From contig NZ_JBEYYO010000004.1 in the NCBI RefSeq assembly GCF_040645615.1, forward strand, positions 124,001 through 188,000: a stretch of 64,000 bases of DNA, in the 5' to 3' direction. The position numbers and the translations under genes were made by a program. Positions 16,121 through 24,173 of the stretch are shown piece after piece. Position 1 is the stretch's first letter. Each line of letters starts with the position of its first letter. The stretch comes from Glycomyces sp040645615 (GTDB taxonomy: Bacteria > Actinomycetota > Actinomycetes > Mycobacteriales > Micromonosporaceae). The notes below the pieces were generated by a model, which was not told where the DNA came from, searched no databases, and was given only the letters and a program-made list of their open reading frames with translations.

Positions 16121-18351
16121 AGCTTGGAGACCGGCGCCAGGCGCAGGATCACCCATTTCGGTTCGCCGTCGCCGAAGTCGATGCGCGCCTGGGCCCTCGG
16201 GCCCTCGCCTTTGAGTTCGACCACGCGGCCCAGGCCCCACTTGTCGTGGGTGACGCGGTCGCCCACGTCGAGCGCGGGGATGTCGGCGGCGCTGCGCATC
16301 ACGATCGGCTGCCCGAACGAGGCGCTGGTCTTGACCTTGGGCTTGCGCAGCGGGGCCGACTCGGACCATTCGATGAGCTCGGGCGCGATCTCTGACAGGA
16401 ACCGGCTGGCCGCGTAGTACTCCGGCTGGCCGAAGATGTTCCGCGTGCCCGCCCGGGTCAGGTGCAGGTGCTTGCGGGCGCGGGTCAGGCCCACGTACGC
16501 GAGGCGGCGCTCCTCTTCGAGGTCGCCGGGCTTGTTCATGGACCGCTCGTGCGGGAACAGGCCGTCGTCGAGGCCGGTGAGGAACACCGTGTCGAATTCG
16601 AGGCCCTTGGCGGTGTGGAGGGTCATGAGGGTCACGACCCCGCCCTCCTCGGTCTCGGGGTCGGGGATCGAGTCGGCGTCGGAGACGAGCGCGACGTGCT
16701 CCAGGAACGAGGGCACGTCGGCTTCCAGGTCGGCCTCGTCGTCGTCGGTGGTGCCGCGCACGACCTGCTCGGTGAACTCGTGCGCGACGGCCACGAGCTC
16801 CTGGAGGTTCTCCACGCGGCCTTCGTCGCGGGGATCGGTGGACTGCTCGAGGCCTTCGAGGTACCCGGTGTCGGCGATGAGCTTGTCGAGGACCTCCTCG
16901 GGCGGAGCGGTGCGGGCGAGTTCCGTTGCGGTGTCGACGATCTCGCAGAACCGCTTGATGCCGGTGCGGGCGCGCCCGGAGACCCCGGGGGCCTCGTCGA
17001 CGCGGTGCAGCGCGGCCGGGAAGGAGATCCGCAGCCGCGCGGCGAGTGCCTCGACCTCGGCCACGGCCCGGTCACCGACGCCGCGCTTGGGGACGTTGAC
17101 GACGCGCATCGCCGAGACCGTGTCGTCGGGGTTGGCGGTGAGCTTGAGGTAGGCGAGCATGTCGCGGACCTCTTTGCGCTCGTAGAAGCGCACCCCGCCG
17201 ACGACCTTGTAGGGGATGCCGCGGCGCACGAAGACCTCTTCGAAGGCGCGCGACTGGGCGTTGGTGCGGTAGAAGATCGCGGTGTCGCCGAAGCTGGAGT
17301 CCCCGGCGTCGACCAGTTCGTCGATGCGCCCGGCGACCCACGCGGCCTCGTCGTGCTCGTTGTCGCCGGTGTGCCCGAGGATGCGCCCGCCGGGGCCCTC
17401 GTCGCTCCACAGGCGCTTCTCGCGGCCGCGTTCGGTGTTGTTGCGGATGACCCCGTTGGCCGCGTCGAGGATCGTCTGGGTGGAGCGGTAGTTCTGCTCC
17501 AGCAGGATCGTCTTGGCGTCGGGGTAGTCGCGCTCGAACTCGATGATGTTGCGGATCGTGGCGCCGCGGAAGGCGTAGATCGACTGGTCGGCGTCACCGA
17601 CGACGCACAGTTCGGCGCGGTCGTCGCCGGTGCCCACGAGTTCGCGCACCAGCGTGTACTGGGCGTGGTTGGTGTCCTGGTACTCGTCGACCATGACGTG
17701 GCGGAACCTGAGCCGGTAGGACCGGGCGACCTCGGGGAACTCGCGGAAGAGCCGCACGGTGGCGCCGATGATGTCGTCGAAGTCCACGGCCTGGGCCAGG
17801 CGCAGGCGCTCGTCGTACTGGCCGTAGACGTCGGCCACCAGCCGGGTGCGGGCGTCGTCGGCGTTCGCGGCGGCCTGGGCCGGGCCCACCAACTCGTTCT
17901 TGAACCGGGAGATCTCGGAGGCGAGCCAGCGCGGGGAGTGCTTCTTGGAGTCCAGGCCCAGGTCCTTGACGATCTGGGTGAGGAGCCTGCGGGCGTCGTC
18001 GGTGTCGTAGATGGTGAAGCTGGGTTTCCAGCCGAGGCGGTGGGCCTCGCGGCGCAGGATGCGCAGGCACGCGGAGTGGAAGGTGAGGACCCACATGGCC
18101 CGCGAGCGGGGGCCGATGAGCGAGTCGACGCGTTCGCGCATCTCGGCGGCGGCCTTGTTGGTGAAGGTGATGGCGAGGATCTCGCCGGGGTGCGCGCCGC
18201 GCTCGGCCAGGAGGTGGGCGATGCGGTGGGTCAGGACGCGGGTCTTGCCCGAGCCCGCCCCCGCGACGATGAGCAGCGGCGATCCGGCGTGCTCGACGGC
18301 TTGGCGCTGCGGTTCGTTGAGGCCCTTGAGGAGGTCGGATGAAGCGTCCAT
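16117..18351 (-). CDS. pcrA: ATP-dependent DNA helicase PcrA/UvrD
   Basis: Superfamily 1A 3'-5' helicase of 744 residues for repair and replication-fork clearing. Motifs in order: Q-motif LNEPQRQAV, Walker A GAGSGKTRVL, AITFTNKAAAEM, VDEYQDTNHAQY, GDADQSIYAFRGA, EQNYRSTQ, LMTLHTAKGLEFD and the C-terminal VGDRVTHDKWGLGRVVELKGEG Tudor-like RNA polymerase-binding segment of PcrA. ATG at 18351 is preceded by CATAAT (18366-18361) and hardly any leader, so the mRNA may be nearly leaderless. It is convergent with the M23 gene, with overlapping stop codons. Confidence 0.95.
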   Translation of the reverse strand: MDASSDLLKGLNEPQRQAVEHAGSPLLIVAGAGSGKTRVLTHRIAHLLAERGAHPGEILAITFTNKAAAEMRERVDSLIGPRSRAMWVLTFHSACLRILRREAHRLGWKPSFTIYDTDDARRLLTQIVKDLGLDSKKHSPRWLASEISRFKNELVGPAQAAANADDARTRLVADVYGQYDERLRLAQAVDFDDIIGATVRLFREFPEVARSYRLRFRHVMVDEYQDTNHAQYTLVRELVGTGDDRAELCVVGDADQSIYAFRGATIRNIIEFERDYPDAKTILLEQNYRSTQTILDAANGVIRNNTERGREKRLWSDEGPGGRILGHTGDNEHDEAAWVAGRIDELVDAGDSSFGDTAIFYRTNAQSRAFEEVFVRRGIPYKVVGGVRFYERKEVRDMLAYLKLTANPDDTVSAMRVVNVPKRGVGDRAVAEVEALAARLRISFPAALHRVDEAPGVSGRARTGIKRFCEIVDTATELARTAPPEEVLDKLIADTGYLEGLEQSTDPRDEGRVENLQELVAVAHEFTEQVVRGTTDDDEADLEADVPSFLEHVALVSDADSIPDPETEEGGVVTLMTLHTAKGLEFDTVFLTGLDDGLFPHERSMNKPGDLEEERRLAYVGLTRARKHLHLTRAGTRNIFGQPEYYAASRFLSEIAPELIEWSESAPLRKPKVKTSASFGQPIVMRSAADIPALDVGDRVTHDKWGLGRVVELKGEGPRAQARIDFGDGEPKWVILRLAPVSKL

Positions 18352-18430
18352 AGGTCGTCAATTATGCCGCGCCGGGTACGACACTTTTTCATCCGGCGCG
18401 GCGAGTCGCCCAGGAGCGGTCCGACGCGGC

Positions 18431-18694
18431 CTAGAGCGGGCCGCGGCCCGCGCGGAGGATGAGCATCGCGATCTGGACGCCGTCGTCGCCGAGGGCTTCC
18501 CTGTACTTCTCGAGGATGGCGCGTTCGCGGTCGAGGACCAGGCGGGTGCCGCCGTTGGCCATGCGGATCGCGCCGATCTGCTTGGAGACTTCGGCTCGGC
18601 GCTGCCAGATGCGGATGAGTTCGGCGTCGAGCTGGTCGATCTCGGTGCGCAGGTCTTGGAGTTCTGCGGGAGCGACTTCGGTCGAGGTGGTCAT
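18431..18694 (-). CDS. Chorismate mutase (AroQ type)
   Basis: 87-residue all-helical chorismate mutase, converting chorismate to prephenate for Phe and Tyr synthesis. Seen: LRTEIDQLDAELIRIWQRRAEVSKQIGAIR with the conserved helix-1 Arg/Asp pattern and LDRERAILEKYREALG. ATG at 18694 with AAGGAG seven bases upstream. A Rho-independent terminator (18756-18784), two mutually exclusive hairpins and a leader ORF with Phe and Tyr codons lie directly upstream, so expression is very probably set by translation-coupled attenuation. Confidence 0.9.
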   Translation of the reverse strand: MTTSTEVAPAELQDLRTEIDQLDAELIRIWQRRAEVSKQIGAIRMANGGTRLVLDRERAILEKYREALGDDGVQIAMLILRAGRGPL

Positions 18695-18755
18695 CAGGGC
18701 TTCTCCTTAGAGCGATGGCGGATCGAACTCCGGGCGGGTCAGCCCTGGGACCAGC

Positions 18756-18784
18756 AAAAAAGCCCCGGGCTGTTCGCCCGGGGC
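18756..18784 (-). terminator. Attenuator terminator of chorismate mutase
   Basis: Minus strand: GCCCCGGGC (18784-18776), loop GAACA, GCCCGGGGC (18770-18762), then TTTTTT (18761-18756). This is a textbook intrinsic terminator placed 62 bases before the chorismate mutase start, downstream of no other complete gene, and thus regulatory. Confidence 0.85.
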
Positions 18785-18786
18785 CT

Positions 18787-18835
18787 GTAGGTCTGTGTTC
18801 AGCGCGACCTACGGCTCGGACGGTTCCGGCCGTAG
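18787..18835 (-). promoter_or_regulatory. Mutually exclusive attenuator hairpins
   Basis: Hairpin A pairs 18835-18829 with 18815-18809 (CTACGGC/GCCGTAG) and includes the last Tyr codon of the leader. Hairpin B pairs 18812-18806 with 18793-18787 (GTAGGTC/GACCTAC). They share bases 18809-18812 and cannot coexist. How B affects the terminator is not fully clear from base pairing alone. Confidence 0.65.
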
Positions 18836-18864
18836 TAAAAGTAAAATCGCGCGCTCTGAGTCAC
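18799..18864 (-). CDS. Aromatic leader peptide of the chorismate mutase attenuator
   Basis: 21 codons from GTG at 18864 to TGA: MTQSARFYFYYGRNRPSRRSR (shown here as MTQSAR-FYFYY-GRNRPSRRSR). Five consecutive aromatic codons TTT TAC TTT TAC TAC sense Phe-tRNA and Tyr-tRNA supply; a stalled ribosome would cover the 5' arm of hairpin A. No ribosome binding site is present, but CATACT (18876-18871) lies at -10 distance from the GTG with TGGTCA 17 bases further upstream. The peptide is therefore probably read from a leaderless transcript. Confidence 0.8.
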   Translation of the reverse strand: MTQSARFYFYYGRNRPSRRSR

Positions 18865-18872
18865 GGGGCAAG

Positions 18873-18915
18873 TATGCCACACGCCCGCCGGTCTGACCAG
18901 CGGGCGTGTGGCATA
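18873..18915 (-). terminator. Terminator of the first thioester-protein gene
   Basis: A perfect 16-bp inverted repeat, 18873-18888 and 18900-18915, with an 11-base loop. The distal arm also contains the CATACT -10 element of the leader-peptide promoter, so termination of one unit and initiation of the next share DNA. Confidence 0.85.
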
Positions 18916-18954
18916 CATCGCAATGTTCGCCTGGAGTCAAGCGTCCATTTCTTC

Positions 18955-20076
18955 TTAGGCTTCCGAGCCCCAGTCGGCGCGGGCGCTGCGGCGGCGCAGG
19001 AGCACCATCGCCACGACACCGGCGAGCAGCACGGCGCCGCCGACCGAAGCGATCATGGTCAGGTCGGTACCGGTCTTGTCCAGGGTCTCCTTGGGGGCCG
19101 CGGGCGACTCGGTGGGCACTTCCTCGACGGCGATCTCGATCGTCAGCTCGGGGGTGTACTCGGTGGTGTGGGCGCCGGCCAGGATGAGGCGCTGGCCTTC
19201 GACGCCTTCACCGGAGCCGTCGACGGGCACGAAGGTGCGCCCGACCGGAGTGGTCCAGGTGATGGTGTCGGCGACCAGGGAGACGCTGGTGCCCAGCTCG
19301 TCGGCGAACTCGACGTAGAACGTCTGGCCGTCGACGAAGGAGGTCACGGCCTCGCCGTTCTCGTCCACGATGGTGGCGCCGTCGGGCTGCGCGAAGGTGA
19401 TCGCGTCCAGGTTGGTGGCCACGGTGAAGGGGCCGACCTTGGTGCCGTCGGCCACGGCCGCGGAGTCGTCGACCTCGAAGGCCGGCTCGAAGTCGGGCTC
19501 GTCGATCGGCTCGGAGTTGTCGAGCAGGTAGTTCTGGACGGCGGTGACCGCGGCGTCGAGCGCGTCGCTGCCTTCGGTCGCGTCGGCCTTGAGGGTCCAG
19601 CCGTCGGTCAGCGACCAGACGGCGGACTGGGTGCCCGCGTAGGCGATCTGGTCGGCGCTGAAGCTGCCGAAGTCGCCGTCGACGACCTCGGCCGCGGCGA
19701 GGAGCTCATCGGCGTTGGAGCCGTTGTAGCCGTTCACCAGGACGCCGAGCACGAGCGGGAGCTGCTCGACCGGGACGTCGTCCCATGCGCGCTCTTCGTG
19801 CGTGTTGCCCGGGAGGAGGGGCACGTTGATCTGGATGCAGTAGACGGTCCGGTGCTCGCCTTCGGCGACCTCGAGGTCGATCAGCGAGGCCTGCGGGCTC
19901 TTGGGAGACCCGTTGACGTCGCCGTGGAGGCGGATGCCGGTGGAGGTGGAGACGTCGCCGGCGGCCAGAATGCCGGGGCCGTCTTCCTGGGCTTGAGCGG
20001 CCGTGGCGACGCCGCCGAGGGCGAGCGCGATGCCCGCGGCAGCGGCCAGCGTCCCTTTCAGGGCTTTGGTCATCAT
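18955..20076 (-). CDS. Sortase-anchored thioester-domain (TQXA) surface protein
   Basis: 373 residues: Sec signal peptide (1-29, ending ATAAQA), a thioester domain at about 40-230, an Ig-like stretch, then a wall anchor. The Cys in VYCIQINVPL (near 80) and the Gln in AGTQSAVW (near 150) are the pair that forms the internal thioester for covalent binding to host or substrate. The C-terminus has LDKTG, a hydrophobic helix and RRRSARADW. LDKTG departs from LPXTG at position two; the sortase class is uncertain. A paralogue lies upstream with its own spacing. Confidence 0.85.
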   Translation of the reverse strand: MMTKALKGTLAAAAGIALALGGVATAAQAQEDGPGILAAGDVSTSTGIRLHGDVNGSPKSPQASLIDLEVAEGEHRTVYCIQINVPLLPGNTHEERAWDDVPVEQLPLVLGVLVNGYNGSNADELLAAAEVVDGDFGSFSADQIAYAGTQSAVWSLTDGWTLKADATEGSDALDAAVTAVQNYLLDNSEPIDEPDFEPAFEVDDSAAVADGTKVGPFTVATNLDAITFAQPDGATIVDENGEAVTSFVDGQTFYVEFADELGTSVSLVADTITWTTPVGRTFVPVDGSGEGVEGQRLILAGAHTTEYTPELTIEIAVEEVPTESPAAPKETLDKTGTDLTMIASVGGAVLLAGVVAMVLLRRRSARADWGSEA

Positions 20077-20472
20077 GTTGTGTGAAGTCCCTTTGCAGTA
20101 TCTGAGGGATTGACGCTTGAATCTTCCTCAGACACGTTAGCGTCCGGCCGCCGGTTGCATTCGGGGGCCACAAATCGGTGAACTGCGATCCGACTGGGAC
20201 ACAATGCGAAAGACGCGGCTCGGATGAGCCGCGCCACTATAACGATTCGGCAACGGATGCGCTGTGCATCCCGGACGGTGACGGTTGGACACCAGTGGGA
20301 CGCGAGTGGCCGGGACCAAGGGATCGCCTACCTCGGTCCCGGCCGCATCTTGCACCGGGTCTTCTGCGGTGAACCGCGGGAGCGCGCCCGGGTCCGGACC
20401 GTTGGACGTGGTCCGGAACGCTCCCGCGGAGCGGGGCCGCGCTGTCGGTGCGCGGGCCCGCATCCGTCGGGT
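20077..20472. other. 396-bp intergenic region between the thioester genes
   Basis: Contains the terminator of the upstream gene (20374-20429) and, near 20095-20120, the likely promoter of the downstream gene with a GATACT -10 candidate on the minus strand. Open frames here have no recognisable domains or ribosome sites and I do not call a gene. Confidence 0.5.
20374..20429 (-). terminator. Terminator of the second thioester-protein gene
   Basis: CCGCGGGAGCG (20374-20384) pairs with CGCTCCCGCGG (20419-20429); an inner GGTCCGGACC/GGTCCGG region extends the structure. Confidence 0.7.
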
Positions 20473-21588
20473 CTAGTGAGTCGCCCTGCGGCGCTTGGCG
20501 AACACGATCACGGTCATGCCGCCCACCAGGAGGGCCAGGCCTCCGGCGAACGCGAGGCTGAGGCCCGAGCCGGTGACCGGGAGCTGCGGCTTGGCCGACT
20601 CCTCGGGCTTCTCGGTGGGGGCCTCCAGCGCGAACTTCCATTCGGCCGGGACCTCGCCTTCGCGGGGCTGGGCGAGGATGAGCTTCTGCGACTCGCCCGC
20701 GGTGAGCGGGTTGACCGCGTCGCCCGAGAGCGCTTCGTCGTTGGTGGCCAGGAAGACCCGGCCGATCGGGAGGTCGTAGGCGGCCGAGCCCTTGACGGTG
20801 ATCTCGTCGCTGCCCTCGTCGAGCACGATCCAGAACGGCTCGCCGTCGAAGAGCGACTCGACCTTCTGGCCGTCGGGGGTCTCCAGCTTGCCGCCTTCGG
20901 CGGTGAGCGTCACGGCTCCCGCGTTGGAGCGCAGGATGTACGGGCCGAAGCGGCCGTTGTGGTAGGCCGCCGACTCCTCGCCGTCGAGGTCGAGGACGTA
21001 CTCCGAGGGGTCGGGCACGCGCCCGGTGTCCTCGGTGAGGTGCTCGTAGACGGCCAGCACCGCTTCGTCCTCGCCGTTGTTGCCGCCCTTGACCGGGTTG
21101 TCGGTCAGCAGGGTCCAGTCGTCGGTGAAGAACCAGACGGCGGCCTGCGTGCCCGCGTAGGCGACCTCGTCGACCTTCGCGTCGCTCCACTCGGGATTGA
21201 CCTCGGCGCCGGAGTCCTCGATGAGGTCCTTGGCGCCCACATTCGGGAAACCGTTGTAGAGGACCCAGCGGACCTGTTCGAGGTTGGGGACGCCCGACTC
21301 CTCCCAATCGCCTTCGGCGTAAGGGCTCTCGGTGTCGAGCGGGGTCTTGATGTCGATGCAGTAGACGACGAGCGTCTCGTCGCCGCCGTGGGGCTTGAGC
21401 CCGATGACGTTGGCCCACACGTCGTATCGCTCGCCGTCCATGCGGCCGCGAAGCTCGGGGCCGGGCGTGGTGACGATGTCGCCGGAGACCGGGCGGTCCT
21501 CGTCCTGAGCGTGGGCGGGCGCGCCCGCGAGTACGGCGGCGAGCGCCGCGGCCGCGGCGAGCGGGGCTCGGAACGTCTTGAGTCTCAT
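20473..21588 (-). CDS. LPXTG-anchored thioester-domain surface protein
   Basis: 371 residues: Sec signal peptide (1-27, APAHAQ), thioester domain with Cys in VYCIDIKTPL and Gln in AGTQAAVWFF, later Ig-like sheets, then the classical sortase signal LPVTG, a membrane helix and KRRRATH. Same architecture as the gene at 18955 but with a canonical LPXTG, so the two may use different sortases. ATG at 21588 with AGGAGG 11 bases upstream. Predicted to sit covalently on the wall and attach through the Cys-Gln thioester. Confidence 0.87.
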   Translation of the reverse strand: MRLKTFRAPLAAAAALAAVLAGAPAHAQDEDRPVSGDIVTTPGPELRGRMDGERYDVWANVIGLKPHGGDETLVVYCIDIKTPLDTESPYAEGDWEESGVPNLEQVRWVLYNGFPNVGAKDLIEDSGAEVNPEWSDAKVDEVAYAGTQAAVWFFTDDWTLLTDNPVKGGNNGEDEAVLAVYEHLTEDTGRVPDPSEYVLDLDGEESAAYHNGRFGPYILRSNAGAVTLTAEGGKLETPDGQKVESLFDGEPFWIVLDEGSDEITVKGSAAYDLPIGRVFLATNDEALSGDAVNPLTAGESQKLILAQPREGEVPAEWKFALEAPTEKPEESAKPQLPVTGSGLSLAFAGGLALLVGGMTVIVFAKRRRATH

Positions 21589-21816
21589 CGTGGTTCGGTC
21601 CTCCTGGGAGTGGACGTGAGGCGTGTGGGGCCTGCCGGGTCGGCCGGTGAGGCGCCTGACAAGAGGGGAAACGAGGGGACCGTGCGTAGTGGCTCGGCCA
21701 CTCGTCCGAACGATGTGGAGAATCCACCGAAAGTACGAGGACGAAACAGGACAAGTCCGGCTCACGGCGACCGCCGCAACACGCCAGCGGCGGCCGGGCC
21801 CGGGCGGGCGGCGCTC

Positions 21817-21830
21817 TATAGTCGGGGTTA
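21817..21830 (+). promoter_or_regulatory. -10 element of a leaderless psd transcript
   Basis: TATAGT (21817-21822) lies seven bases before the ATG at 21830; no ribosome binding site is present and no good -35 hexamer is seen. Confidence 0.5.
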
Positions 21831-23080
21831 TGCCGATCTCGAAAGCCGCGGCTCGCGGCATCACCGACGAATTCGCTCGCCGGAGGGGCCCCAAGAGCGG
21901 CCTGGTGGTGGGCGCGGCCTGGGGGAACCCCGTGTTGACGGCGGCGCTGGAGGCGCTCATGCCCGCCGACCGGCTCACCGTGGTGGCCGACCAGCACTCC
22001 ATTGAGGACCTCCAGGCCTCACTGTCGGCCGAGGGCTCCTGGACGGCGGGGATCGTCACCGCCGTCGCCGCCCTCGCCGAGGCCGAACCGGCCGAGGACG
22101 TCATGCTCGCCGCCCCGGTCACCGTCGAGGCCGAGGCCTTCATCGACGACATCGCGCTGCTCCAGGAGAAAGTGGTCTCCGGAGGGGTACTCTCGTTCGC
22201 CGCGACCCTGACCGCGCCCGCGCGCGAGGAGATCGCCGAACTGGTCGCCGAGTACGGGATCGGCACCGACCTCATCGTCCGTTCCTTCCCGCCCGTGCGC
22301 ATCCACAAGCTGCGCATCGGATCGGCCTCCAAGCACGAAGGCGAGCCGCGCTCGGTGGCCTCGCCCGAGGAGCTCGCGCCCGCGTGGCGGGCCTCCTCGG
22401 TGGCCGTGACCCCGAACCTGCACCTGGACTCCAACGGCGTGATCGCCGCCGGGCTGCTCCTGGGGACCGCTTGGGCCGCAAAGCGAATCAGGCCCTCCTC
22501 GAAGGCGTGGGTCGTCCCGGCACTGGCGGCCGTCCCGGTCGCGGCGTTCTTCCGCGACCCGCAGCGCGAATCGGACCTGCGCGGCGAGGACGACGAGCCC
22601 GAGGCGGTGCTGGCCGCGTCGGACGGCCGGATCATGGCCATCGAGACCGTGGTCGACGAGCGCTTCGGCGCCGCGACCGGCACGGCCGGGGCCGAATGGC
22701 TGCGCATCGCGGCGTACCTGTCGATCACCGACGTCCACATCAACCGCGCCCCGGTCGCCGGTGAAGTGGTCGACGTGTTCACCGAGAAGGGCGGCTACGC
22801 GAAGGTCGGCACGGCCGACGCCGAGCACAACGCCGCCTGCTACACCGTGGTCGCGACGCCGCGAGGCAGAGTCGTGGTGGCGCAGAGGACGGGCGCGGTC
22901 CTGCGAAGGATCGTCAACCGAACGAAGCCGGGCGCGGCCCTGGCGAAGGGCGAACGCTACGGCCTCATCCGCTTCGGCTCGCGCACGGACGTGTACCTGC
23001 CCGCGGGAGCGGCAGAGGCCGCAGTCGCCCCGGGAGACCCGGTGCGAGCGGGCGAGACCGTGATCGCACGGTGGACGTAG
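21830..23080 (+). CDS. psd: Phosphatidylserine decarboxylase with an N-terminal extension
   Basis: 416 residues, twice the size of the usual actinobacterial (archaeal-type) Psd. The C-terminal half (about 190-416) has two hydrophobic helices, FFRDPQR, ASDGRIMAIE, YLSITDVHINRAPVAG and the self-cleavage motif LIRFGSRTDVYLP, where the Ser becomes the pyruvoyl group; it makes phosphatidylethanolamine. The N-terminal 180 residues look like a class I methyltransferase-type Rossmann fold (SGLVVGAAWGNPVLTAALEAL, later VSGGVLSFAATL), without an obvious complete SAM-binding motif. No frameshift or internal ribosome site separates the halves. pssA, the usual partner, is not adjacent. Confidence 0.88.
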   Translation: MPISKAAARGITDEFARRRGPKSGLVVGAAWGNPVLTAALEALMPADRLTVVADQHSIEDLQASLSAEGSWTAGIVTAVAALAEAEPAEDVMLAAPVTVEAEAFIDDIALLQEKVVSGGVLSFAATLTAPAREEIAELVAEYGIGTDLIVRSFPPVRIHKLRIGSASKHEGEPRSVASPEELAPAWRASSVAVTPNLHLDSNGVIAAGLLLGTAWAAKRIRPSSKAWVVPALAAVPVAAFFRDPQRESDLRGEDDEPEAVLAASDGRIMAIETVVDERFGAATGTAGAEWLRIAAYLSITDVHINRAPVAGEVVDVFTEKGGYAKVGTADAEHNAACYTVVATPRGRVVVAQRTGAVLRRIVNRTKPGAALAKGERYGLIRFGSRTDVYLPAGAAEAAVAPGDPVRAGETVIARWT

Positions 23081-23190
23081 GCGAAAGGCGATAGCGGGCG
23101 CGCAAACGCGCCGCGCCGAGCATGCCCCGGCCACACGGCGGGAAGCGGTCGCGAGCAAGTGCGGCCGCTTCGAGGCCGTCCTTCACCGTT

Positions 23191-24111
23191 CTAGGCCTGC
23201 GCGGCGAGGTTCTTCAGGTCGACTACCTGGAGCGCGTCCTCGACCGCTGCCGAGAGCGGCAACCCGTCCAGGGCCTCCGCGGGCCACCAGCGCGACTCGC
23301 TCGTCGAGCCCCCCGCGGCCTCGACCACGACCGCTGCCGACGGGTCGGGGACCGTGGCCGAATAGATCGCGCGTACGCCGTGCCAATCGAGCGGGTAGCC
23401 CTCGGGGCCGATCGCGCGGCGGTGGCGGAACGAGGTCACGTTGAGCAGGTCGCCGACCAGGGCCTCCTGGCCGGTCTCCTCGTAGATCTCGCGGGACACG
23501 GCCGCGCGCGGGGACTCGCCGAAGTCGACGCCGCCGCCGGGCAGGTGCCAGGTGCCGCCGCCGGGGTAGCCCTCGGCGATGCGGGCGAGCAGGACGCGGC
23601 CGTCGCCGTCGGCCACGACCCCGTACGCGCCGAAGCGCTGGCCCCGCCTGCGTCGGCCCTTCTTGGCCTTCGCGGGCGGCACCGGCCGGGTCTCCTGCGG
23701 GGCCTTGTCGACGCGCCCGGCCAGGCGGTCGTCGGCCAGGCCCAGGCATGCGGAGACGAACGGCGAATGGGACTCGGCCGCGGCGCGGGCCGGGTCGACC
23801 CACTCGGCGGCCTCGCCCTCGTAGTCCTCGCCGGGCTCGCCCTCGACGCGGGCGGCGTAGATGATCGCGTTGGTGTGGACGCCCCGCCTGGCCACGGCCA
23901 CCGCCTCGCGAGGCGATCCGACGGCGACCTCGTAGCCGGTGTGCTCCTCGACCAGGCGTCCGGCGGCCCGCTTCGGGGGCTCGCCGTGGTCGATGACCCC
24001 GCCGGGCAGGTGCCAGGGGCCGACTTCGCGCCCGGCGCGATTCCTGCGGGTCAACAGGACCCGGCCGCTCTCGTCACGTACCTCCCCGTACGCAGCTATC
24101 CGGAATTGCAT
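23191..24111 (-). CDS. Tandem Nudix hydrolase, first box degenerate
   Basis: 306 residues with two Nudix domains joined by a basic linker (AKAKKGRRRRGQ, about 145-160). The C-terminal box, from GGGVDFGESPRAAV to SREIYEETGQE, is intact (GX5EX7REUXEEXGU). The N-terminal box, with RLVEEHTGYE in place of REUXEEXGU, has lost the first catalytic Glu and has His at another metal position, so it is probably inactive. Substrate unknown; nucleotide-sugar or oxidised nucleotide cleanup are common roles. ATG at 24111 follows TACAGT and a six-base gap, possibly a leaderless start. Confidence 0.86.
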   Translation of the reverse strand: MQFRIAAYGEVRDESGRVLLTRRNRAGREVGPWHLPGGVIDHGEPPKRAAGRLVEEHTGYEVAVGSPREAVAVARRGVHTNAIIYAARVEGEPGEDYEGEAAEWVDPARAAAESHSPFVSACLGLADDRLAGRVDKAPQETRPVPPAKAKKGRRRRGQRFGAYGVVADGDGRVLLARIAEGYPGGGTWHLPGGGVDFGESPRAAVSREIYEETGQEALVGDLLNVTSFRHRRAIGPEGYPLDWHGVRAIYSATVPDPSAAVVVEAAGGSTSESRWWPAEALDGLPLSAAVEDALQVVDLKNLAAQA

Positions 24112-24173
24112 CCCTCAACTGTACGGCGTGATCGGCGCACCGCGGCGAAGCCGGCGAACGGCCCCTTGCGGGG

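Noticed and set aside
20137..20463. Minus-strand frame of 108 codons between the thioester genes
   Set aside because: No ribosome binding site, no domain, overlaps the terminator at 20374-20429.
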